From Heliocidaris erythrogramma (Eukaryota; Echinodermata; Echinoidea; Camarodonta; Echinometridae), in contig CM046871.1 of the NCBI GenBank assembly GCA_025617745.1, forward strand, positions 34,652,294 through 34,716,293: a stretch of DNA of 64,000 nucleotides, in the 5' to 3' direction. The stretch's first letter is position 1, and each line of letters begins with the position of its first letter. The position numbers and the translations under genes are program-made. Under the pieces are notes generated by a model. The model made no database searches, was not told where the DNA came from, and saw nothing but the letters and a program-made list of their open reading frames with translations. Positions 34,701-46,600 of the stretch are shown piece after piece.

Positions 34701-37700
34701 ATAGATAATGGACATTCACCAAGCTAGAAAATATATACTTGAAAGGTAAATTAATAGTGGAGAAATGAATTACTAGGGAGGAACAAAAATATTAGGAAAA
34801 GAAAATCAATCCTGAATTGAAAAAAAAAAAAAAAATTTTCTCCATGAGAAAGGAAAGGAAATATATTTTCTCCTTGATAAAGGAAAGGAAATATATTAAG
34901 GAAAGGACAGGAAATCCTACAAGAGTAAAAAACATATACGCTGTATATAAAAAAAAAATCTCCTTGAGAAAGTAAAGAAATGAAATTAAGGAAAGGACAG
35001 GAAATCTTAAAAAAGTAAAAAAAAAAATCCACATATATACATAATATATACATGTACATGTATATTATTATTATTATATATATGTATAGGTGTATATATA
35101 GATATATATATATTCCACTAGATTGGGTATTAGGAGAAACAAGACAATGTGGTTTATTCTGTCATAATAGGGAATGTTGTATTAGGGAGACACCATAGAC
35201 AAACAAGTGTCTCTCAAACGAAGAACTAGTGATATATATATAATACATATAATTGTACGGATATAAAATATACAACAGCTTTGGCAACTCTTGGGGAACC
35301 ATTATTCTCTCATTTCATTTCTCACAATCATATATACAGTTAACAACAAAATTATTCATACCCCTTGGAAAATTCTAGTTTTTTGCATTTTTCCTAAAAA
35401 TGAATGGTTAACTGAATTTAATTGCACATCACATGAATACATTTAGTTATCATCTGCAAATGAATGCCGTTTCTGGTTTCACCTCATTTGCATAACAATA
35501 GAAAAGGGTGAATTATCCAAACTGGGTAATGTTCAAAATTATTATTATACGGATATAAAATATACAACAGCTTTGGCAACTCTTGGGGAACCATTATTCT
35601 CTCATTTCATTTCTCACAATCATATATACAGTTAACAACAAAATTATTCATACCCCTTGGAAAATTCTAGTTTTTTGCATTTTTCCTAAAAATGAATGGT
35701 TAACTGAATTTAATTGCACATCACATGAATACATTTAGTTATCATCTGCAAATGAATGCCGTTTCTGGTTTCACCTCATTTGCATAACAATAGAAAAGGG
35801 TGAATTATCCAAACTGGGTGATGTTCAAAATTATTCATACCCTTGGTGATCTAGTGACTTTGTCAATCAGTATGAATCCAGGCCTTGTGATTAATGCTCG
35901 TAACACTTTCTTCACACTGTCATAATGCTTCTGGAGGTCTCTACTGAGATATCAGGCCAATACCTGGTCTCCAATGGCCCAATCTCCTTGAGGATGTTGT
36001 CCACACATGCCATCACCTGGTCTTCAGGGGATTCGATTTAAAGCAGATTTTATGTTTGCAGGTGGTGTAGTTTTAGACGTCATGAGGATAGGACTATGAA
36101 ATTGATATTTTCGTTAATATTCCTTACAGTTTAATGACAATTCTGTATCTAAGTTGAAACAAAGCACTCTTCCTGGAGAGACTTCCCTAGAGGCATTCAC
36201 TGTTGAACTGTCAAGGGAAGGTATTTCCTGATACTTTTGTTCCATTATGTTTAGGGAGGCCATGGTAGTTGTCTAAAGGTTGGATGGTGCCAATTTTATC
36301 ATTTTATTCAGTTACAGTGATTGACACATTTTTGATATGGACACCTGCAAGTGGATACTCTAGTGAAGCTTAAAATACTGATCTTTATGTTCCAGTGCAC
36401 TGTCAAACTGGTAGCATTTTGTGCACTGCAGCTGGTAACATGGAGGGCATATGGTATAAATTTGGTTTACATTCATTTTGATATCAAGGATTGTAGCTTT
36501 CATACCAAAGATACAAAGAATATACCATATGAAGATTGATACAGTAACAGTCAATGTGGGATGTGTATGGTACTCAAAGGTTACATACTGTTATTCATGG
36601 TGACCTGACGTTAGAGTCATGAAATGACTTTAATATCACCAACATGGCCTTCCTGAGCACTTTGATTAAGAATGGGGCCAATGAATAAAGGTGAACCCTC
36701 CCACAGGCAGTGCAAAAGGGAAGGGCTCTTCAGGAATGGTGCTTTGCTTCATAAGTAGATACAGAATTTTCATTAAAATGCATGGAATAAATGACCGAAA
36801 AATTTCAATATCATAGTCCTGTCATCATGAAGTCGATAACTGCATCACCTGTAGGACACGAAATCTAATGAACTCACTGAAGGTCAGGTGAAGGCATGTG
36901 TGGACACATCCTCAAGGAGATTGAGCCATTGGAGAACAGGTACTGGCCTGATATCCCAGCAGAGACCCCTCCGGAAGCCTTGTGACGGTGTATTATAATA
37001 AAGTGAATTACAAGCATTAATCACAAGGATCGGATTCATACTGATTGACAAAGTCAATAAATCACCAAGGGTATGAATAATTTTGAACATCGCCCAGTGT
37101 GGATAACTCACCTTTTCTATTGTTATGCAAATGAGGTGAAACTGGAAATGGCATTCATTTGCAGATGATAACTAAATGTATTCAAGTGATGTGCAAGTAA
37201 CTTCATTTAACCATTCATTTTTAGGAAAAATGCAAAAAACTAGAATTTTTCCAAGGGGTATGAATAATTTTGTTGTTAACTGTATATATAAAGTTCAAAA
37301 GTTCTGCGACGGAGATTAAAAATAGAAAGAGACCCAGAATAAATGCCTCCGTTAGACACAAAAGGTTCAATAATTCATTTCGCCTATAAGGCTTCTTCAG
37401 GAAATGGTTTCCTGAAGAAGCCTTCTAGGCGAAGTATTGTGTCTAACGGAGTCATTTATTCGGTGTGTGTCTCTCTCTCTATATATACGCTTATATGAGA
37501 AGAGTAGAATACCTGTAGGTAGAGTCTGGATGGTAAGACTGTCATGAGAATGAGCTAAAAGTGGCATAATTTGAACTAAATATAAAACAGATTGTTACCT
37601 GCAAAGCCAGGGGTTGCCTGTCCGAGGCAACCCGGCTCGTGCAAATTGTTTCCATGGTGACTTCATCATTGAAATAGCCCTTGATCACACCATTTGAGTA

Positions 37701-40629
37701 AGCCTCCATCTGGCCTAAGCCAGGTATAATGCTTCTTTCAATAAGGATGCCTCCACTGGCTGATGCATCATCCTTCTCCATTTTCTGAGTTATGGGGTTA
37801 GATTGACGAGCATAAAGAGAAGACATTACCCTCCGAGCCAGATGCTCTGCAAAGAAATCTTACTGTATTGCAGTTATTCAACTGCACATTTTGACAGGAC
37901 TTTGAGTTTACAGAGGTACAAAACAGCACTGTGCTAAAATAAATAACTTCTATCAGTATCAACATTAGCAATTCATCTACAACAAAATACGGCACAAATA
38001 CAAAGATAATACACAGGTATTAGTAGTACTTTGTAGGTGCCTTGAGCATCCCCTAGGATGGATATGTGAGTAATATAAATCGTCGCATCAGTGTAAAAAA
38101 GGGATAGCGCTCATTGACACTATACATGGACGTTAAGCCCTTTTTCCACTGATGCGACGAAATGTAGCTATTATTATTATCCTTATAAATATAAATGTTT
38201 ATTATCTCACTAAACAGTATAATCATACCTAATCAACATGAAAAAATAGAGCTTTTAATTCAATTTCGTTCAATGCTTTCATTATTCATAAATAAATGAA
38301 AATTTGATGTATTTATATGCATGATACATCATGTGTGAGTAGACATAAAGCAATTATACATAACGTTAAAATAAGAAAACTGAAATATGAGGAACAGGAT
38401 AATCCTTTTGAAGCTCCCATATGCATAGTGATTGCAACATTAAAAAACTCCCCTCTTTCTTACTCTTTGTACAACTTTGCTTAAACTTTCACCAATCTTC
38501 TTCTCTGATTTTTCTGCCTTCTTTCAGAAGTTGCTATAAAAGTATGATTTCTCTTGGAAATCCTGTCACATTCAGGACACAAGGTGGGCAGAGGGGGTTA
38601 CTATGGCCTTTTTGCCATTGCAAGTATGGCTTCTGAGCTATCTGAGCTATTGATATATGGCCTTTTTGCCATTGCAAGTATGGCTTCTGAGCTATCAATT
38701 CCGGTTACTATCGGCAGGAAATAGATATATCTGAAGGCGTTACCAAAATGTTATACATTTAAAGATTATAGTCACAACTTTCAATGGTTTCTGTAAATGT
38801 CACAGGCAGCTTTGTATTAATAGAAACCAAAACAAATTGTCACACGTGTGCTAGCTCACGTGTTTTGACTCATGTGTCTTGACTCACATGTCTCGACTCA
38901 CCCTGTAATACAATAGCTAATAAAGTTCAAAGTTCCAAATTCAAAGTTTATTTCCTTATTTTGTATTTCAAAAAAATAATACAATATATGCATATTTCAA
39001 AAAAATATCTAAATTTCACAATTATTTTATTAGAAAGAGAACTTAAAGATCATCAAATTAAGTGAAGATAAAACAAGGAAAAATTCAAATTCAAAACCAA
39101 AAAAAATTAATTAAAAAGGTGATGGTGGGATAAAAAAATTTAATCCAAAATTAATGTTTCTTTTTAAACAGCTGTGAATGCTATACTTTGCCCGACTTTA
39201 TTATATTTATGGTGTTAATCCATAGCTAGAAGTCGAAAGGGGTACACCAAGAAAACTGAGTAACAAAAAAATATTGGCATATCAATGAAATCACCAAAGA
39301 AAGATATAATAAGTCTCCATCAAAAAGTTCTAATTTTTTTTTTTTACATAAACCACTTATTACCTGCCAGCAACAAAGATTGTGTCCTTCACCTATCGTC
39401 CTCTGATGTACTAAAACACATTGCAGTAACCTGAAAGAGAGTAGAAGAAAACTATGCTTTAAAATTTGTGCTACAATTTTCTTTTACATAGTCTTCAAGG
39501 TTAAGGTACTTTTGGCGAGGAATGGACAAATAATTCTTGGACTTGTGCAACCCCACCCTACCCACCCCAACTCCTCTAGGCTAGGAAATCCTTGGCCCTG
39601 TTTCATAACAACTGTTATCAATTACAACTGCCCCATTTCTATGACAAATGTGCCCTCCGCCAATCAGCTTCAAGGATTTCAGTAGCTTATAACAATTATT
39701 GCAACTTGTTATTAACAACAAGTTTCATGAAACAGGGCACAGTATTGAAACTGTGAATGGGCAGTATGATTATAGGAATTACCTAGAACCTCTTCTGACC
39801 AGATCCGCAATGATGTATGACGAGTGATTAGTGTCAGGAGGAGGACTGGATGCAGAGATCATCAGTTCCTTGAGGGCGCCATCACCACACACCTTGACAA
39901 GCCTGAAGAAAGATCCCCTCTCATCATGTGATGTGAGCACATCTCCGTTGCCAGGGTAAATCTCAATGGACGGGATAGGATCCCAGAACAATCTGTTTTA
40001 AGACAAGAGCCCCAGGGGGCACGACGCTCACCTGAGGTGGATCAATTCACATCTGGTGCATGTTCTCTCTAGCACCACCAGGAGATATGTTAGAAATTGA
40101 AACAACTAGGAGGATGTACATGTATATGAGATGATGTCAGAAATTAACATAATTCCCCCCCCCCCACCCCATGGTCTACAATGTCATGTATTATTTGAAT
40201 CCCCTACCCCTAAGGATGATTCCTACCAAGTTTGGTTGAATTCCGATCATGTGTTTTGGAGAAGATCAGAATGTACATTTTGCCTGGCAGGGCCCCCCCT
40301 CCAGTATGTTACCCCCACAGGGGCCCTATATAGGGCCACTCAGAGAAATTTCATGAAAAACATTCATTCTTCATCTATAGAGGTATCTCCATACACAATA
40401 CCAAGTCTGAGCTATGCCTGGTTCTGGAGAAGATGATGTTTGAAATTTACATAGCTTTTACAATTGGGGGCCCTCCCCCTGGCCCCCCCCCCCCCCCTGG
40501 GGGCCACATGTACCATTTTAGCAACTTTGGGTCCCCTACCCCTAAGGATGATTCCTACCAAGTTTGGTTGAATTCCGATCATGTGTTTTGGAGAAGAAGA
40601 TCAGAATGTACATTTTGCCTGGCAGCGCC

Positions 40630-40669
<40 letters not shown>

Positions 40670-43600
40670 AGTATGTTACCCCCGCAGGGCCCCTATAGGG
40701 CCACTCAGAGAAATTTCATGAACAACATTCATTCTTCATCTATAGAGGTATCTCCATACACAATACCAAGTCTGAGCTATGCCTGGTTCTGGAGAAGAAG
40801 ATGTTTGAAATTTACATAGCTTTTACAATTGGGGGCCCTCCCCCTGGGCCCCCCTGGGGGCCACATGTACTATTTTAGCAACTTTGGGTCCCCTACCGCT
40901 AAGGATGATTCCTACCAAGTTTGGTTGAATTCCGATCATGTGTTTTGGAGAAGAAGATCAGAATGTACATTTTGCCTGGCAGCACCCCCCCCCTCCAGTA
41001 TGTTACCCCCGCAGGGCCCCTATAGGGCCACTCAGAGAAATTTCATGAACAACATTCATTCTTCATCTATAGAGGTATCTCCATACACAATACCAAGTCT
41101 GAGCTATGCCTGGTTCTGGAGAAGAAGATGTTTGAAATTTACATAGCTTTTACAATTGGGGGCCCTCCCCCTGGGCCCCCCTGGGGGCCACATGTACCAT
41201 TTTAGCAACTTTGGGTCCCCTACCGCTAAGGATGATTCCTACCAAGTTTGGTTGAATTCCGATCATGTGTTTTGGAGAAGAAGATCAGAATGTACATTTT
41301 GCCTGGCAGCGCCCCCCCCCCCCCTCCAGTATGTTACCCCTGCAGGGCCCCTATAGGGCCACTCAGAGAAATTTCATGAACAACATTCATTCTTCATCTA
41401 TAGAGGTATCTCCATACACAATACCAAGTCTGAGCTATGCCTGGTTCTGGAGAAGATGATGTTTGAAATTTACATAGCTTTTACAATTGGGGGCCCTCCC
41501 CCTGGGCCCCCCTGGGGGCCACATGTATCATTTTAGCAACTTTGGGTCCCCTACCCCTAAGGATGATTCCTACCAAGTTTGGTTGAATTCCGATCATGGG
41601 TTTTGGAGAAGAAGATGAAAATGTAAAAAGTTAACGGACGACGCACGACGCACGACGCACGACGGACGACGGACGACGGACGACGGACAAATTTCCATCG
41701 CAATAGCTCACTCGAGCCTTAGGCTCAGGTGAGCTAAAAAAGGGTGGATCAAGTTCTAATGAGAAAGGAAAATATCTTTTAGTCAGATTGAAGTGCATGA
41801 AGAACAGAAACATAAACCCCTCAAAAAAAGTTCTGCAATTCAAGTTTGAGCGTTGATATATTTCTTGTTATCAGATTACGCTTACCAGTCAAAACGTCCC
41901 CGCGTCAAAACGTCCTTGGGTGATACCAAAACGTCCCCTTGTTAGACCAAAACGTCCCCGGGTCAAAACGTCCTCGGGTCAAAACGTCCCCGGGCTCTTT
42001 TGTTAAAAAATATGTTGAATTCTCACCGTTATTACATCATATTTTGAAGTAAATGAAATCTTTAACCAACAAGAATAGTTTTGTGTCATTTACCATCCAC
42101 CACACGACTGAATTACCGCTGCATTCACGGCATGAAAATCATCTAGCTCTCGCTTCCAATCAACCCAATATCGCCGGCTGTGCATGTAGTGTGCGTGGGG
42201 TACTTTGGTAAGCAGCCGCACGGCTAGTACAAACGTTTAACAGTTGACCAGAGCAATTATAATAAACGTATATTCAATTTAATATAGAATCTTTATTTGC
42301 ACATAATAAGTCGAGGTATTTTGTTTTAATCGGTAAATAGGTTCATGTCATAAATTACTAATGTACAAATTTCCATCAAAATGAAAGGTTGGGTATATCT
42401 GTCTATTATTTTTGTGGGTGTAATTGAAAAAAATTAATGCCATTACTGTATAAAGACCTAACTATTTGACAATTTTCGTACAGACGCTCATAATCCATTC
42501 TTAAATATATATTCATAATGTATTATTAACCTGTATGATAACTATGATCTGCATCAAATCCTTTTATCATCTATATAGACTGCCGTTTTGAAAGTGCACC
42601 CAAATTTGTTTTCACTTGCGTAATTTGGTATTTTAGACAAACCGCAAAGAGAGTTGTAGGAAAAAGTGTGATCTAATAAGTTAGATTTTATTTTATGTAG
42701 AAAAAGAAAACAAAAAAATTCCTAAATAAAATCACATCTAGTCTACTAGACCATCAATAAAAATATATATTTAATTTTTAATTACGACTCTTTTTTTGTC
42801 GATGTAATATGTTTAAGTTATGTCATTTATGTAGAAAATGTACTTTGACCTGCATTGCCCCTTCTCTCTTTCTCTCTGCACTCTGTATATCTTTTTGTAC
42901 TATTCATCTATTTCCACATCTGCCTCCCCCCCCCCCCTTATCTCTCTCTCTCTCTCTGTGCTCCCTTTTTATCTCTCTCGGACTACTATATACAAAACGA
43001 CAAAAACATCAAATCCTTTTATCATCTATATCTGCCGTTTTGAAAGTGCACCCAAATTTGTTTTCACTTGCGTAATTTGGTATTTTAGACAAAGCGCAAA
43101 GAGAGTTGTAAGAAAAAGTGTGATCTAATAAGTTAGATTTTATTTTCTGTAGAAAAAGAAAACAAAAAAATTCCTAAATACTCTGCAGAAGAAAAAAAAT
43201 AAGAGTAAGCAGTCTACCAACTGACGATAGAAAGAGCGAATGACGCAAAAATTGAGCCAGAGGCAGAGCGGGGGAAAAGGGCGGGGACGTTTTGGTACGC
43301 TACACGGGGACGTTTTGGTACGCTACCCGGGGACGTTTTGGTCGTAGCAAGGCAGGGACGTTTTGACGCGGGGACGTTTTGACCGGATACCCAGATTACC
43401 ATACTTGAATTTAGTATCATTGAAAAGCCTGTTTATTCCCATTTACAATGACTCATTTGTACTGATTAAGTAATCAAGGAATGTGCTTTACACCTGAATA
43501 TGGGGATAACTCACAAAATGCATCAAATTGTTTTGCCAGTAATGACTTTCCCTTTGTTTGGAGGCTGGATTGTGTTTCGAGTGTGCGGTCACTAATGAAT

Positions 43601-46600
43601 GGAATGCTGTTTTCTTCTTTTGTTCGGAAGATGAAATGTGATGTAATCGACTGATTTAAACACAGGTCAAAAATGAAATGTCCCAATATTCATTGTTATT
43701 GACATTAGTAAATTCTTCATTTGCTTGGAGGATGGATCGTGTTCTGAATAAAGTTGAGGTGGTCATTCATGAATGTTGTTTTCCCTTTTTGTTTGGAAAA
43801 TCAAATGCGTTGACTGATGGTGAGATTATATACATCTCTGAGTTCCCTACAAATTCAAGGCACATTTCATCATACAAAATAAAGAAGAAAACATCACTGC
43901 ATTCATAAAGGAGAATTAACAGCTGTCAATAATAACAATGCATTTTGCAACATATCACTTCGACTTGACCCCATATTCAGGTGCACTGCAAATTCCATTT
44001 TTACTAGGTATATAATTAAAACAAGTGGGTCATCACTGTAAAGGGGAATAAACAGGCTTTTCAATCACACAAAATCCAAGTATGATAAAATAGTAACAAA
44101 AGATAATGCTAAAACGTGAAGTGCAGCTAACTTCTTGAGGTGTTTATATTAATGGGAAAGTAAAACATCTTCAACCATCAGTCTTTCTGTGCTGTAGATG
44201 TAGTTTTCACATTACTCCCATTTTCCTAATTCTAATGCACATACATGTAGCTATATATCTGCTGAAATGTCCCCCCTCCCCCCCCCCCCCAAAAAATAAA
44301 AAATAAATAAATAAATAAATAAAAAAAATAATAAAAATTTAAAAAAAATAAATAAAAAATAAAATTAAAATTACAAAATTAAAAATAAATAAATAAATAA
44401 ATTTAAAAAAAATAAATAAAATGGACATGCTCTATCTCTTTAAGAATGATTAATAAAATATAGGGGTAACATGAATTTTAGAGAGTTATGCCAAAAAAGG
44501 ATGATTTTTGTTATTATTCTTAATGTGACATGACATCTACTGCAGTAAACTACAAGCAGTATATCACTGGAATGTTTGGAATCTCTAATTTCATAAAATA
44601 TACATAATATGAACCCTGGCTATGTATAGGGGGTTTTAAGCCAATGAAGAAATTACTTATGTTTGCTGGAGCCCTTTCTGGACTTGATTTATAAACGCAA
44701 ATTCCGTCTATGCCATTTTTCATCTTAACTTTTTTTTTCATTTTACCAGAGCTGTGTTTGAGATTACCAAAGCCACTTAGAGTTTCCCAAGATAGATCAC
44801 TCAGCTCCCGAGTATTTTTTTTCCCACTCTTTTGAGTGTCAAGTTGTTCAATGATAAATGTACCTGTAAACCACTCCTCCTACAACCAGAACTGAGACCT
44901 TCCTCCCATACATAGTAAGGGTATCAGCCTCGCCGCTCCTGTCCAAGGCATACTCTTCCTTCACTGTTCTCCAGTGGTGCTTGTGAAGGTGACTTTGAGC
45001 ACAGCTGAGAGGAAGGGATGGAGGTAGCGGACTACAACGGGTGTGTAACTTTCCAAGAACATCACGCCTATTGCCATCATGATCTGACGTTTCATCTGTA
45101 TAGAGAGTGAGAATATTTAGACACTCTTGAAATGCTATTAGACATCGTTCACACATGAAAAGGTAAACCGCCTAAAAATAAAACGTTCTGCACAAAAACA
45201 TAAGCTGAGAGGAAGGGATGGAGGAACAAGACTTTAATAGGTTTGCACTTTTTCTGGATTACCACGCCTATTGCTGTAAGGAGACCTGGGCCCTGTTTCA
45301 TAAAACTTACTATTAAAAACAAGTTGCAATAACTTAAATAACTACTGAAATCCTTGCATCTGATTGGCTGAGAGCAATTTTGTCACAGAAATGTGGCAGC
45401 TGTTACTGATAACAAATTTTATGAAACAGGACCCTGTAGTTACATCTGCATAGAGAGAGAGAGAGAGAGAGAATATTCAGACACTGATTGAGTTTATCTT
45501 TGCTGAAATGCTATATCAGACACAGTATACCGCCCCCAAAAAAAATAAAAAATAAAAATAAAAAACAATAAATAAAAAATAACATACATTGTACCAGTAA
45601 GCGTTATGCTCTGGACTAAACATATGGGGTGTTGCAAGAAACTTGCGATTGATTGCAAGTTGCAACTGATCGGTACTGACCAATCAAAATCATTGTTGCA
45701 AGCGCATCTTCTTGAATGGGCAGACCCTGAACCATTCAGAATGGTTGTTCTAATTTGCTTTACAATTTGCAATCGATTGCAATTTTCTTGCAACACCCCA
45801 TTAGACTGCAGTTCTGCAGCTTTTGAAAATATTTGCTTTGACATTTTAATCCACGAAGGAAGTTCTCCTCTCAGTTTAAAGTAAGGAGATGTGGAAAGCT
45901 TCTGCAGTCAAATATATTTTTGAATTTCGATCATAACAATCACAAGTTTTGCAAGATAGTAAACTGTCCAAAGTTAAACAACATTTGTAGAGATGTTGCG
46001 TATTCACATTTATAATAGATGAACATTTTTACTTACATTTTTTTTTTTCTTTTAAGAAGTACAGTGTATGCCTTGTTAATGTTTTTTACACTTTAAGATG
46101 AAATTTCTAGAAATATTCTTGAGCTTTTGCTCTAGACCTCTTTTCATTTTTTAGATGGTTCCAATTCCGTAGAATCCAATGAAAAACAAAAGAATCTCCC
46201 ATCTTACCATTTCCTAAATGAGCAGGGATGCTTTCATCCGCATGCAACATCTTCCTTTTCTCTGCATGTTCATTCAACAACAAGTCTAAGGGATACCTCC
46301 AATACCAAGGACAGTGGGAAACAGAGTGATTCTGAACTACCCATGTATACCAGAACTTGCATCTTGTACTTCTTTTCAATGGCAATCTCTCCTCTGAGGA
46401 TACCCTTTGAAACATCATGAGGTCAAGACCTTGATAGCGTGGCTCTGAACATTGTCCTCCCAGAATGATGTTGTTTCTTCCATCCCCTTGATCCTGGTAG
46501 TGTTTCATTACATGATTATCCGTGCTGGTCCTTTGGAAGCACCTCATATCAGACCTTTCCTTGTTGTCCTCACTGTATTCCCACTGTTGCCTGTCTTGAT

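Noticed and set aside
40131..41459. Four similar Pro-rich proteins of 64-128 residues as a tandem gene family
   Set aside because: The frames follow the 330-bp repeat period, depend on C-tract length, and lie in an intron on the opposite strand to the gene. They are repeat artefacts.
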